A stretch of DNA of 58,651 bases from an uncultured Bacteroidales bacterium (GCA_937894795.1 CALCQV010000095.1:1-58651); one strand, 5' to 3'; positions 18,018 to 26,938 are shown, numbered from the stretch's first letter. The notes: generated from the letters alone by a model not told the origin. Translations and numbers: made by a program.

Positions 18018-18857
18018 ATGAAAGTTTTTGATAAAATAATAGATATTAACTCATACATACAGCATCAACAGGAGTTGGACAAAACAATAGGCTTTGTACC
18101 TACAATGGGGGCTTTGCATATTGGACATATTTCACTTGTTGAAAGATCAGTCGCTGAAAATGACCTCACGGTAGTAAGTATTTTTGTAAATCCTATTCAA
18201 TTTAATAATCAGTCTGATCTGGAAAAGTATCCCCGAAATTTGCAAAGAGATAAGGAGATGCTTGAAAATGCCGGAGTTGATGTGGTTTTTATACCTTCTG
18301 TTGAAGAGATGTACCCTGAGCCGGTCACCACAACTTATGATTTTGGATCATTGAGTACTGTGATGGAAGGTGAATTCAGGCCGGGACACTTTAATGGAGT
18401 GGCTGTTGTTGTGAGGAAACTGTTTGAGATTGTGATGCCTCATAAAGCATATTTCGGTGAAAAGGATTTCCAGCAATTGCAAATTATTAAAACCCTTGTC
18501 AGGGATTTAACCTTGCCTGTTCAAATAGAACCTTGTCCTATAAGTCGCGAAGATGATGGATTGGCGAGGAGTTCACGTAATGCACGACTTACACCTGAAA
18601 TGCGTGAAGCTGCGCCATTTATTTACGCTCAATTGCTTGAAGCAAGGAATAAAGCAAGTTCTATGACTGCTGAGGAATTGGAATCATGGATGTATGATTC
18701 ATTCAGTAAACACCAATTATTGGAACTTGAGTATTTTAAAGTGGCCAATGGCGAATCACTGCAACAAAGGCGGGGAAAAATTGAGCAAAATGATTATGGC
18801 TTTATTGCTGTATATGCCGGTGAAATACGTCTTATCGATAATATTCGATTATTTTAG
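18018..18857 (+). CDS. panC: Pantothenate synthetase
   Basis: PanC joins pantoate and beta-alanine, using ATP, to make pantothenate for coenzyme A. The 279-residue protein has the nucleotidyltransferase signature PTMGALHIGHISLV near residues 28-41, FVNPIQFN, FRPGHFNGVAVVV, KAYFGEKDFQQLQ and the KMSKS-like region ARSSRNARL. It is followed by panD 15 bases later, so the two enzymes for beta-alanine supply and use are adjacent. panB is not in the window. Confidence 0.97.
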   Translation: MKVFDKIIDINSYIQHQQELDKTIGFVPTMGALHIGHISLVERSVAENDLTVVSIFVNPIQFNNQSDLEKYPRNLQRDKEMLENAGVDVVFIPSVEEMYPEPVTTTYDFGSLSTVMEGEFRPGHFNGVAVVVRKLFEIVMPHKAYFGEKDFQQLQIIKTLVRDLTLPVQIEPCPISREDDGLARSSRNARLTPEMREAAPFIYAQLLEARNKASSMTAEELESWMYDSFSKHQLLELEYFKVANGESLQQRRGKIEQNDYGFIAVYAGEIRLIDNIRLF

Positions 18858-18872
18858 TATTTTTGCAAATCT

Positions 18873-19223
18873 ATGACTCTAGAAATCTTAAAATCAAAAA
18901 TACACAGAGCCACTATTACAGAGGCCAATGTGCATTATATAGGCAGTATCGGCATAGATGAAGATCTTATGGATGCTGCTAATCTTATTGAATTTGAGAA
19001 AGTTCAGGTTCTTAATATCAACAATGGTGAAAGGCTTGAAACTTATGTAATCAAAGGATTAAGAGGCTCTGGAATGATTTCACTTAACGGTGCCGCTGCC
19101 CGGAAGGCTGTTACTGGTGATTTGGTAATCATAGCCGCGTTTGCTCAGATGACCCCTGAAGAAGCAAAAAGTCATAAACCGGCCATTGTGTTTCCTGACC
19201 AGCATAACAAAATAGTTAAATAG
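18873..19223 (+). CDS. panD: Aspartate 1-decarboxylase
   Basis: PanD makes beta-alanine from aspartate. The 116-residue proenzyme has the self-cleavage site HYIGSIGID with Gly24-Ser25, giving a pyruvoyl group on the new alpha chain. SKIHRATITEANV, INNGERLETYVI and LNGAAARKAVTGDLVII are the other conserved blocks. It lies in the panC-panD pair within the larger operon. The maturation factor PanZ is not expected in this phylum. Confidence 0.97.
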   Translation: MTLEILKSKIHRATITEANVHYIGSIGIDEDLMDAANLIEFEKVQVLNINNGERLETYVIKGLRGSGMISLNGAAARKAVTGDLVIIAAFAQMTPEEAKSHKPAIVFPDQHNKIVK

Positions 19224-19225
19224 AT

Positions 19226-20320
19226 TTGAAAAAGAACATTCTTGTTATTCTTCGATTTTCTTTCTTCCTGGGTATAGGAATTTTCTTTATTTGGCTTTTT
19301 CTACGAAATCTTACTGCTGATCAGAAACAAGATATCATTGAGGCTCTTAAGATTGCCAACTATTCATGGATAATTTTCGCAATAGTGCTTGGAATGCTGA
19401 GCCATTGGGTTCGTGCAATAAGGTGGCGTATGCTAATGGAGCCATTGGGTTATAAACCCCGGAGGTTGAATGTTTATATGGCTGTTCTGATTGGATATTT
19501 GGCAAATCTTGCCCTGCCTCGTTTGGGTGAAGTGAGCAGATGTGGTATACTCACTCAATATGAGAAGATCCCATTCAACAAATCATTTGGTACGGTCATA
19601 ACTGAAAGGGCCATTGATATGCTTGCCTTTGTAGCCCTGTTCTTCCTGATGATTTTTACTATGTCAGATAAACTGAGCGCATACGTGCATCAAAAGATTT
19701 ATGCACCATTACAAGCAAAGCTTAATTTTTCGGAGGCTTTTGGAAACAACATTATCTGGATTCTTGTTGGCATTTTTATTCTTTTTGCAGCAGTTTTCCT
19801 GATTTATAGGAAAAAAATAAGCAGTACAGGCTTGTATATTAAAGTTTACAAGCTACTGCAGGGATTTCTATCAGGAATGAAGTCATTACTGAAGATTAAA
19901 CATCCCATGTTATTTATTCTGTATACGGCCGTGATCTGGGTGCTATACTTATTGATGGCATTCGTGGTATTTTATAGTCTTGAAGAAACTTCCTCCTTAT
20001 CGTTGGAAGCAGGCCTGGCTGTACTGGTTTTTGGTTCGGTGGGAATAATGATTGTACAAGGTGGCATTGGCATATATCCCGCAATTGTTGCTGAAACATT
20101 ACTACTATTTTCAATAACTTCAACAACAGGTTATGCCATGGGATGGCTTATCTGGTCATCACAAACCATAATGATACTGATAGCTGGTGTTTTTTCATTA
20201 CTTTTGTTGAATACCTATAATGCCAAAGGAAATGGCAACAATCGAACTGATACAACAGAAAATACTCAACCCGCAGAGCCTGCAAAAAGCTCTGAACAAA
20301 TGGTCGCTCAACCACAATAA
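19226..20320 (+). CDS. Lysylphosphatidylglycerol synthase TM-type (flippase-like) membrane protein
   Basis: A 364-residue protein with about eight membrane helices and the family motifs WVRAIRWRMLMEPLG, NLALPRLGEVSRCGIL and TERAIDMLAF, as in the YbhN/AglD/MprF N-terminal superfamily. The soluble transferase domain of MprF is absent, so a lipid-transport or flippase-like role is the usual guess. The start is TTG 19226, two bases after the panD stop; no ATG is available nearby. The C-terminal tail of about 35 residues is rich in N, T, E, P and Q and lies wholly in the stretch that also encodes the start of the next gene in another frame. Confidence 0.8.
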   Translation: MKKNILVILRFSFFLGIGIFFIWLFLRNLTADQKQDIIEALKIANYSWIIFAIVLGMLSHWVRAIRWRMLMEPLGYKPRRLNVYMAVLIGYLANLALPRLGEVSRCGILTQYEKIPFNKSFGTVITERAIDMLAFVALFFLMIFTMSDKLSAYVHQKIYAPLQAKLNFSEAFGNNIIWILVGIFILFAAVFLIYRKKISSTGLYIKVYKLLQGFLSGMKSLLKIKHPMLFILYTAVIWVLYLLMAFVVFYSLEETSSLSLEAGLAVLVFGSVGIMIVQGGIGIYPAIVAETLLLFSITSTTGYAMGWLIWSSQTIMILIAGVFSLLLLNTYNAKGNGNNRTDTTENTQPAEPAKSSEQMVAQPQ

Positions 20321-20720
20321 AATAGTCTTCACCAATGGTTGCTTTGACCTTGTTCACAGAGGTCATATTGATTACCTGTCCAAAGCTGCTGATTTGGGTG
20401 ATGTTCTTATTATTGGATTAAATTCTGATGATTCAGTTTCACGTTTAAAAGGTAAGAACAGGCCTATTATTGATGAGTATTCACGAGCTCTTTTACTTGC
20501 TTCCTTTTCATTCGTTGCAGGAGTGGTAATCTTTAATGACGACACCCCTTTTAATTTAATTGATGTTATTAAACCTGATATCCTTGTAAAAGGAGCTGAT
20601 TATAAAATCGATGAAATTGTAGGGCACGATATTGTGCTGGCCAAGGGCGGAAAGGTTGTTACAATTGATTATTTGCCCGGCTTTTCAACCAGCGCCATCG
20701 AGAAGAAGATCAAAGAATAG
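20220..20720 (+). CDS. hldE2/rfaE2: D-glycero-beta-D-manno-heptose 1-phosphate adenylyltransferase
   Basis: The 166-residue protein is the stand-alone adenylyltransferase domain of HldE (RfaE2). FTNGCFDLVHRGHIDYL carries the cytidylyltransferase-fold HxGH-type site, and GLNSDDSVSRLKGKNRPI, DILVKGADY and TIDYLPGFSTSAI are conserved. It makes ADP-heptose for LPS inner core. The start may be ATG 20220 or ATG 20232. Either way it begins inside the previous gene, overlapping it by 90-100 bases in a different frame. The kinase half (HldE1) is not in the window. Confidence 0.9.
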   Translation: MPKEMATIELIQQKILNPQSLQKALNKWSLNHNKIVFTNGCFDLVHRGHIDYLSKAADLGDVLIIGLNSDDSVSRLKGKNRPIIDEYSRALLLASFSFVAGVVIFNDDTPFNLIDVIKPDILVKGADYKIDEIVGHDIVLAKGGKVVTIDYLPGFSTSAIEKKIKE

Positions 20721-20736
20721 GATTCAATATTTCAAT

Positions 20737-22101
20737 ATGTCAAAATCAAAGACAGCATTCTTTTGTAGTAATTGTGGAACTGAATCACCCAGGTGGATTG
20801 GCAAATGTCCTTCATGTGGAGAATGGAATACCTATACCGAAGAGATAATTCAACGGGGAGATAAATCCCAAACCTCCGCATATAAATCAGAGAAGGTGCC
20901 AATATTGATTAATGATGTATCAATAACCGAGGAGCACAGAATTAACACAAACAGCGATGAACTTAACAGGGTACTGGGAGGCGGGCTGGTGCCGGGTTCA
21001 GTGGTGCTGATTGGCGGAGAACCCGGAATAGGGAAATCAACCCTAATGTTACAAATTGCCCTCAGAATAAGAAACCAGCGTTTTTTATATATCTCCGGTG
21101 AAGAGAGTGAGCAGCAAATTAGAATGCGTGCTGAAAGAATTGGCCTAAATGCCAATCAGTGTTTTATTTTGACTGAAACTTCTACTGCCCAAATTCTGGC
21201 ACAATGTGAGAAATTAAAACCACACATAGTATTGATTGACTCAATACAGACCATGGTTAGTGAAAACATCGATTCGTCACCGGGTAGTATTTCGCAGATC
21301 AAGGAGACAACTTTTGAGATGCTCCAATTTGCCAAAAGAACCAGTGTTCCGGTTTTCCTGATTGGACATATAACAAAGGACGGTTCGCTGGCAGGGCCAA
21401 AAGTGCTGGAACACATGGTTGATACGGTGTTGCAGTTTGAAGGCGACAGAAATTATGGCTTCAGAATATTAAGGTCAGTAAAAAACAGATTTGGAAGTAC
21501 CTCTGAGCTAGGAATTTATGAAATGAACAGTGGAGGTTTAAGAGAAGTGAATAATCCTTCAGAACTCTTATTGGGCCAGCATGATGAAATGCTTAGCGGT
21601 ACTGCTATATCGGCTACACTTGAAGGGCTGCGGCCAATGCTGATTGAAACACAGGCACTGGTGAGCACCGCTGCATACGGGACTCCTCAACGTTCCAGTA
21701 CAGGCTTTGACATTCGGCGATTGAATATGTTGCTTGCCGTTCTGGAGAAAAGATGTGGTTTTAAACTCGGTACCAAAGACGTCTTCCTCAATATTGCCGG
21801 CGGAATTAAAGTGGCAGATCCTGCTACTGACTTATCAATTGTAAGCGCCATATTGTCATCAAATATAGATGTTCCAATACAACCAAAGACTTGTTTTGCA
21901 GGTGAAATAGGACTTTCAGGTGAGGTCAGGCCTGTAAATCGTATAGAACACAGGGTATCAGAAGCTGAAAAGATAGGATTCAACACAATAGTGATTTCAA
22001 AGAATAATCTAAAGGCAGCTAAGAGCAGTGCCCGGAAAATAAAAATAGTGACTATAAATAATATAGAGCAATTGGCTAGTCTGCTCTTTTCAAGTAAATA
22101 A
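20737..22101 (+). CDS. radA: DNA repair protein RadA
   Basis: RadA is a RecA-like, DnaB-type motor that promotes branch migration during recombinational repair. The 454-residue protein has the N-terminal zinc finger CSNCGTESPRWIGKCPSCG, Walker A GGEPGIGKST, the KNRFGST motif unique to RadA, and a Lon-like C-terminal domain (DVFLNIAGGIKVADPATDL, GEIGLSGEVRPV). ATG 20737 is chosen because the zinc finger then starts near residue 10. The preceding reading from 20632 would run inside the previous gene. It is 16 bases after that gene. Confidence 0.97.
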   Translation: MSKSKTAFFCSNCGTESPRWIGKCPSCGEWNTYTEEIIQRGDKSQTSAYKSEKVPILINDVSITEEHRINTNSDELNRVLGGGLVPGSVVLIGGEPGIGKSTLMLQIALRIRNQRFLYISGEESEQQIRMRAERIGLNANQCFILTETSTAQILAQCEKLKPHIVLIDSIQTMVSENIDSSPGSISQIKETTFEMLQFAKRTSVPVFLIGHITKDGSLAGPKVLEHMVDTVLQFEGDRNYGFRILRSVKNRFGSTSELGIYEMNSGGLREVNNPSELLLGQHDEMLSGTAISATLEGLRPMLIETQALVSTAAYGTPQRSSTGFDIRRLNMLLAVLEKRCGFKLGTKDVFLNIAGGIKVADPATDLSIVSAILSSNIDVPIQPKTCFAGEIGLSGEVRPVNRIEHRVSEAEKIGFNTIVISKNNLKAAKSSARKIKIVTINNIEQLASLLFSSK

Positions 22102-22109
22102 TCAAGATT

Positions 22110-22952
22110 ATGGCAATACCGGGCAAATATAATACACTGCCAATCACTAAAATTGTTGACTTTGGTGTTTACCTTGATGGAGGTGAGCTGGGCGAAATAC
22201 TACTTCCAATGAAGTGGGTTCCTGATAATTGCAAGCCCAATGATGATTTGGAAGTATTTATCTATTTCGATTCATCTGACCGGTTAATTGCTACAACTCT
22301 CAAACCTCATGCGGTAGTTGGTGAATTTGCTTATTTAAAGGTAAACGCTGTAAATCAGGTAGGTGCATTTCTAGATTGGGGGCTTGATAAAGAATTGTTA
22401 CTCCCTTACCGGGAACAAAAATACCGTGTAGAGGCCAATCGTAGTTACGTTGTTTACGTTTTTTCAGACGACAGGGGCCGAATTGCAGCCTCTACACAAC
22501 TACAAAATTTTATTGATAATGATACCAGTGAACTCACTGCTGGTGAGGAGGTTGATCTGCTTCTATATGCGGCAACTGATCTCGGGTTTAAGGCAATAAT
22601 TAATAACCGGTATGAAGGGGTGATTTATGCAAATGAAGTATTCCAAAATCTGTCAGAAGGGGAGAAGATTACCGGCTATGTCAAGCAAATACGTGATGAT
22701 CAAAAGGTTGACCTGAGCTTATACAAGTCCGGTTATATCAATAAAATTGATGATCATTCTGAAAGGATCCTTTCAGAATTAAATAAAAATCAAGGCTTCC
22801 TTCCCCTAAACGATAAAAGTTCTCCTGAAGAAATATATGTTTCATTAGGTATGAGTAAGAAGAATTTTAAGCAAGCAATTGGTAAGCTCTATAAACTTAA
22901 ACAAATTTCAATAGGTGATTCAGGTATTCGTAAGAGTATTGATAAACAATAA
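22110..22952 (+). CDS. cvfB: S1-domain RNA-binding protein, CvfB family
   Basis: A 280-residue protein with tandem S1-like beta barrels (KIVDFGVYLDGGELGEILLP, then VNAVNQVGAFLDWGL and LGFKAIINNRYEGVIYANE) and a C-terminal winged-helix-like part (SPEEIYVSLGMSKKNFKQAI). This is the layout of CvfB, an RNA-binding regulator known from Staphylococcus. It lies 8 bases after radA, the last gene of the run. Its targets in Bacteroidota are unknown. Confidence 0.85.
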   Translation: MAIPGKYNTLPITKIVDFGVYLDGGELGEILLPMKWVPDNCKPNDDLEVFIYFDSSDRLIATTLKPHAVVGEFAYLKVNAVNQVGAFLDWGLDKELLLPYREQKYRVEANRSYVVYVFSDDRGRIAASTQLQNFIDNDTSELTAGEEVDLLLYAATDLGFKAIINNRYEGVIYANEVFQNLSEGEKITGYVKQIRDDQKVDLSLYKSGYINKIDDHSERILSELNKNQGFLPLNDKSSPEEIYVSLGMSKKNFKQAIGKLYKLKQISIGDSGIRKSIDKQ

Positions 22953-23461
22953 GTTCCGCAAGTGTAAGAATTCTAAAGAGTGCCTTTCTGATATTTTCTT
23001 ATCTATCCTTCCATTTTGTTACGGGCTATAATATTATGTTTCTTCATGCCAATGAAGCAGCCAATATTGTTTAATTGTTGAAACAAATAACAGATTCGGT
23101 CTGTTTATAGTTGATTCCGGAAGTTAACAATGCATTATTGATGAATTAGTTTGAGTATTCCTATACTGTTTTATTAGCTATTTCAATGAATCGTGATTAT
23201 AGGGTAGGAGTGGCAAGTAATAGAGGAATGCCAAATATTATTGAATAAACCAGGATGTTTAAGTTAAATATTGATGCGATTAATTCAGGATTCCCTAAAG
23301 CTTGTATTAAAATGAATATCAGTGTGTAATATTTACACTTCAGTGTAATCACTAGTAATGTTGCAATAGATAGTGTTTTTTTATTATATTTACACTTATC
23401 ATCTGGCATTGTTTTTGAAAGCAGAGAAAAATGTTGTAAAACCTTATTTAAAGACTAACCT
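22953..23461. other. Gene-free stretch of about 500 bases with palindromic TTACAC boxes
   Basis: No credible gene was found here. The left part shows no structure that stands out. The right part, within 140 bases of the M48 gene, holds several GTGTAA/TTACAC words described separately. No clear TAnnTTTG is seen before the M48 gene, so its promoter may use another sigma factor or depend on a regulator. Confidence 0.5.
23324..23397. promoter_or_regulatory. Cluster of GTGTAA/TTACAC inverted repeats, possible operator
   Basis: GTGTAA-TAT-TTACAC at 23324-23338 is a perfect six-base inverted repeat. AGTG-TAAT-CACT at 23342-23353 is a second one, and TTTACACTT recurs at 23389-23397. They lie 65-140 bases before the M48 lipoprotein gene. 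The sharing of half-sites suggests a dimeric regulator binding several times; no cognate regulator is adjacent. Confidence 0.4.
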
Positions 23462-24343
23462 ATGAAAAAAGTCATTTCATTTATTTTGATTGCTTCTATT
23501 GCTGTGGCATGTTCAACCAACAGGGTTACTGGCCGTAAGCAATTAAGCCTGGTATCTGAATCAGAGTTGCAGCTTATGGCCACTGAACAGTATAGCGCTT
23601 TTTTAAAGGAAAACAAGGTTATATCACCCAGTGCAAGCAATGATGCAGCCATGGTACAAAGAGTTGGCAATAATATTGCAGCGGCAATCACCAACTATTA
23701 TCAAAGTGTTGGCCAGGGCGATGTTCTTGAAGGATATAACTGGCAGTTTAACCTGATTGACAGTAAAGACGTCAATGCATGGTGTATGCCTGGCGGTAAG
23801 GTTGTTGTATATACCGGACTATTGCCTGTTACTCAGAATGAAGAAGCTCTGGCCGTTGTTGTAGGACATGAAATTGCCCATGCCATTGCCCAACATGGTA
23901 ATGAAAGAATGAGCCAACAACTGGTGCAACAATTAGGAGGAGTGGCATTGCAAATTGCAATAGCTAATCAGCCTGCACAAACACAGGATATCTTCATGAC
24001 TTCATACGGCATTGGAACTACAGTTGGCGCAATATTGCCATTTTCAAGAAAAGAGGAATTGGAAGCTGATAAGTTTGGTTTATTCTTCTCAGCAATGGCC
24101 GGTTATAATCCACAGGAAGCTATACCATTCTGGCAAAGAATGTCAAATTCCGGTGGGAGTAAACCACCTGAATTCCTGAGCACCCACCCGGCCGATGATA
24201 CCCGCATTACCAAACTACAGGGAATTATGCCTGAGGCCATGAAATATTATGAAGCATCTTCAAAAAATCCGTCAGGATATGGTGCCGGCCAAACAGGAAC
24301 AAAAACCGGAACAAATCCTAAGGTAAAGAAGATAAGATTTTGA
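23462..24343 (+). CDS. M48 family zinc metalloprotease lipoprotein
   Basis: A 293-residue lipoprotein. The signal peptide ends in a lipobox with Cys17 (SIAVAC). The protease core has HEIAH near residues 136-140 and the third ligand in EADKFG near 201-206, plus the family segment NAWCMPGGKVVVYTGLL. Periplasmic M48 proteases of this kind (LoiP/BepA relatives) take part in outer-membrane protein quality control. It is followed by an OmpA-type lipoprotein and a barrel protein on the same strand, which fits an envelope-maintenance unit. The C-terminal 20 residues are rich in Gly, Thr and Lys and look disordered. Confidence 0.92.
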   Translation: MKKVISFILIASIAVACSTNRVTGRKQLSLVSESELQLMATEQYSAFLKENKVISPSASNDAAMVQRVGNNIAAAITNYYQSVGQGDVLEGYNWQFNLIDSKDVNAWCMPGGKVVVYTGLLPVTQNEEALAVVVGHEIAHAIAQHGNERMSQQLVQQLGGVALQIAIANQPAQTQDIFMTSYGIGTTVGAILPFSRKEELEADKFGLFFSAMAGYNPQEAIPFWQRMSNSGGSKPPEFLSTHPADDTRITKLQGIMPEAMKYYEASSKNPSGYGAGQTGTKTGTNPKVKKIRF

Positions 24344-24393
24344 CCAATTACTATTAATATCAATTAAAACCAAATTAACCAATAAAATCAATT

Positions 24394-25071
24394 ATGAAAA
24401 AGTTAACTTTATTGATTTACCTGATGATTTCAATTCTTCTGGTAAGTTGTTCCTCTTGGAATAAATCGCAAAAAGGTGCAGTCATTGGAGCTGCAGGGGG
24501 AGGTGCCACTGGCGCCGTAATAGGTAAGGCTGCAGGCAATACTGCCATGGGTGCCATTATTGGTGCTACTGTTGGTGGAGTTGCAGGTGCTGTTATTGGG
24601 CGACAAATGGATAAACAGGCTGCTGAAATGGAGAAAGAAGTGCCTGGTGCTAAAGTGGAACGTGTGGGTGAAGGTATCGTTATTGAATTTAGTGGCAAGG
24701 TGCTTTTTGGTTTTGACCAATCAAACCTTACTGCAGAGGCTGTAAATAATCTGAAAAGCCTCACTACGATCCTGAATAAATATCCCGACACAGATATTGT
24801 AATTCAAGGCCATACTGACAGTAAGGGATCAACCAGCTATAACCAGACACTTTCAGAGAAACGCGCAAATTCTGTTGTAAATTATCTTAGAACTCAGAAC
24901 ATTGCAAGTGCACGTTTGAAAACTGTTGGCTATGGTGAGACAATGCCTAAATACAGCAATGATACCGAAGATGGCCGTGCTCAAAACCGCAGGGTTGAAT
25001 TCCTTATCACTGCTAATGAAAAGATGAAAGCAGCTGCTGAAAAAGAAGCTCAGAGTTCAGGTAATAACTAA
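24394..25071 (+). CDS. OmpA family lipoprotein with glycine-zipper domain
   Basis: A 225-residue lipoprotein with a lipobox at Cys19 (LLVSC). Residues about 28-70 form a glycine zipper (GAVIGAAGGGATGAVIG and repeats), expected to insert in or lie along the membrane. The C-terminal domain is OmpA-like: VLFGFDQSNLT, IVIQGHTDSKGSTSYN, LSEKRANSVVNYL and GRAQNRRVEF, with the Asp and Arg that bind diaminopimelate. It anchors the outer membrane to peptidoglycan, like YiaD. The gene follows the M48 protease by 50 bases and is probably co-transcribed. Confidence 0.92.
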   Translation: MKKLTLLIYLMISILLVSCSSWNKSQKGAVIGAAGGGATGAVIGKAAGNTAMGAIIGATVGGVAGAVIGRQMDKQAAEMEKEVPGAKVERVGEGIVIEFSGKVLFGFDQSNLTAEAVNNLKSLTTILNKYPDTDIVIQGHTDSKGSTSYNQTLSEKRANSVVNYLRTQNIASARLKTVGYGETMPKYSNDTEDGRAQNRRVEFLITANEKMKAAAEKEAQSSGNN

Positions 25072-25086
25072 TCAAACATTTATATC

Positions 25087-25755
25087 ATGAAAACAGCAAA
25101 AAGCATTTTAACAATTGTTATCTTACTCTTTATTGCAAATACCGCATTAGCTCAGGGCTTTGGAGTAAGGGCAGGTGTAAATCTACAAAATTTAAATGGT
25201 AAGGATTTTGAGGGCGATAAGCTTGAAAATGACCTGTCCATGGGCTTCAATGTAGGCGTAAATTATGAGATGTTGGTTGGAACTGACATTTATTTTCAGC
25301 CGGGTCTGCTCTTCTCAACAAAAGGTGCTAAATCAACAGAAACAGTTCTGGCACAGGAAATAGAAAGTAAAATTGCTCTTTCATACATTGAAATGCCACT
25401 CAATATTGTCTTTAAACCATTACTTGGAACAGGTCACATGCTTCTTGGCTTTGGCCCTTATGTTGGCTATGGTGTTGGTGGGAAGTACACTATAGACACA
25501 CCGAGTACCAGCACTGAGTGGGATGTAGAGTTTCAAAATGAAGTGACTGACAGTGATATTGACAAGGATGCATTTTTTATCAAACCATTTGATGCAGGTG
25601 CTAATTTTATCATTGGTTACGAAATGGCAAATATGCTCTCCATTCAGCTTAATGCACAATTGGGCCTGATAGATATTAATCCAAAGTATCCCGTTGATGA
25701 TGAGGCAACCTTGAAGAATACAGGATTTGGACTTTCATTAGGTTACAGGTTCTAA
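25087..25755 (+). CDS. Outer-membrane beta-barrel protein (PorT-like family)
   Basis: A 222-residue exported protein. After the signal peptide (MKTAKSILTI to ALAQ), the sequence reads as alternating amphipathic strands: FGVRAGVNLQNL, MGFNVGVNYEM, IYFQPGLLFSTKGA, and a C-terminal FGLSLGYRF. This matches the eight-stranded PorT-like barrel family (outer_membrane beta-barrel, PF13568 type), very common in Bacteroidota and mostly of unknown function. It starts 15 bases after the OmpA lipoprotein gene and a terminator follows about 80 bases downstream. Confidence 0.85.
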   Translation: MKTAKSILTIVILLFIANTALAQGFGVRAGVNLQNLNGKDFEGDKLENDLSMGFNVGVNYEMLVGTDIYFQPGLLFSTKGAKSTETVLAQEIESKIALSYIEMPLNIVFKPLLGTGHMLLGFGPYVGYGVGGKYTIDTPSTSTEWDVEFQNEVTDSDIDKDAFFIKPFDAGANFIIGYEMANMLSIQLNAQLGLIDINPKYPVDDEATLKNTGFGLSLGYRF

Positions 25756-25835
25756 CATTCACAAGGTTTGTGTTGATACTCTAATCGAAAAATCAGGAAA
25801 GAAACAGGAATTACCTTTTCTGAATTAATAACTTT

Positions 25836-25868
25836 AAAGCCGTCATATTTTTAAATGTGGCGGCTTTT
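25836..25868 (+). terminator. Intrinsic terminator after the envelope gene group
   Basis: AAAGCCG at 25836-25842 pairs with CGGCTTT at 25861-25867, and the stem extends inward with G-T wobbles. The loop is AT-rich and the arm ends in TTTT. It closes the M48-OmpA-barrel transcript. Confidence 0.7.
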
Positions 25869-25936
25869 GCTGTTGCAAGTAATATTTATGTAAAAAAATA
25901 CCGAAGTTATATAAGGATATCTGCACTCGTGAATGG

Positions 25937-25944
25937 TAGTTTTG
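25937..25944 (+). promoter_or_regulatory. -7 promoter element of the soluble histidine kinase gene
   Basis: TAGTTTTG matches TAnnTTTG and lies about 50 bases before ATG 25994. No clear -33 TTTG is seen. Confidence 0.45.
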
Positions 25945-25993
25945 CACATCCTCAAATTGAATGGTTTCAATTGCACTATTTATTTGATTGCAA

Positions 25994-26938
25994 ATGGATA
26001 CCCGACAATGTAAGAGGCTATATTTCAAACTAACAAAACTATACAATTTTCTAATGAGAGCAGAAACACCCCGTAAACTGAATCAAACAGAAAAGACCCG
26101 CAATGAAGTGATTCTCCAGTTTTTAAATAATGACTCCAAACAGGAAAAGAAATCTGTTGAAAGTAAGTTTAGGGAGCTTGTTATGGAGAATATACAACTC
26201 AGACAACAAATTCGGAACAGAGCTTTTAAAACGAATGAAATCTTAAATCATAACCATAAAATTGTATCGATTATAGCTCATGACCTGAGAAGTCCATATA
26301 ACACATTACTCGGTACACTCGATTTCCTCAGGAAGAATTCGGCTTCTATGAACCAGGAGGTGTTAGGTTCTTATATTGATCTGATAATCAATACATCAAA
26401 TAATGCGCTTGAATTGCTTGATAGTTTGCTGAGTTGGACTACTTTAAATAAAAGCTCAAAGAAGTTTAATCCTACATTGTTTAACTTACAGCATTTAGTT
26501 ACCGGTGTACTGCAAAATCTGAAACCAATTACTGAAATTAAAGAGATGAATGTTGTGAACAAGATCCCATCACATATTGTGGTAATTGCGGATCAGAATA
26601 TGTTGACTACCATTATCAGAAATCTGGTAACCAATGCAATACAATATAACCATCAGGGAGGTAAAGTTGTGGTTTCCTCAAACTTTAATGATGATCAATT
26701 AGAAGTGGAAGTTACTGATAATGGTAAAGGTATTGATGCTGAGTTGCTTGACATGCTAACTGATAAACTTAATACGGAATCAGTGACTGCCTGTTATGCC
26801 GACACCAAGAAGGGCTTGGGATTGATGTTCTGCAAAGAATTTGTTGGTATGCACGGCGGTGATATGCAAATTGAAAGCAAAGTGAATACCGGAACTACAG
26901 TTAGATTTTCAATCCCTACAGCCGATTATTTTATATGA
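25994..26938 (+). CDS. Soluble sensor histidine kinase
   Basis: About 314 residues without a membrane segment or recognisable sensor domain. A basic N-terminus and a short coiled-coil-like stretch (about residues 55-85) precede the kinase core. The H box is IIAHDLRSPYNTLL; the N box is IIRNLVTNAIQYN, with G1 VTDNGKGI and G2 KKGLGLMFCKEF. No response regulator is adjacent, so it is an orphan kinase. ATG 25994 and ATG 26054 are both possible starts; the -7 element at 25937-25944 is compatible with either. Confidence 0.85.
   Translation: MDTRQCKRLYFKLTKLYNFLMRAETPRKLNQTEKTRNEVILQFLNNDSKQEKKSVESKFRELVMENIQLRQQIRNRAFKTNEILNHNHKIVSIIAHDLRSPYNTLLGTLDFLRKNSASMNQEVLGSYIDLIINTSNNALELLDSLLSWTTLNKSSKKFNPTLFNLQHLVTGVLQNLKPITEIKEMNVVNKIPSHIVVIADQNMLTTIIRNLVTNAIQYNHQGGKVVVSSNFNDDQLEVEVTDNGKGIDAELLDMLTDKLNTESVTACYADTKKGLGLMFCKEFVGMHGGDMQIESKVNTGTTVRFSIPTADYFI

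Noticed and set aside
24417..24791. Long open frames on the minus strand opposite the OmpA-type lipoprotein gene
   Set aside because: They lie opposite a gene with a clear family match and a glycine-zipper composition. The low-complexity antisense protein is an artefact of that composition.
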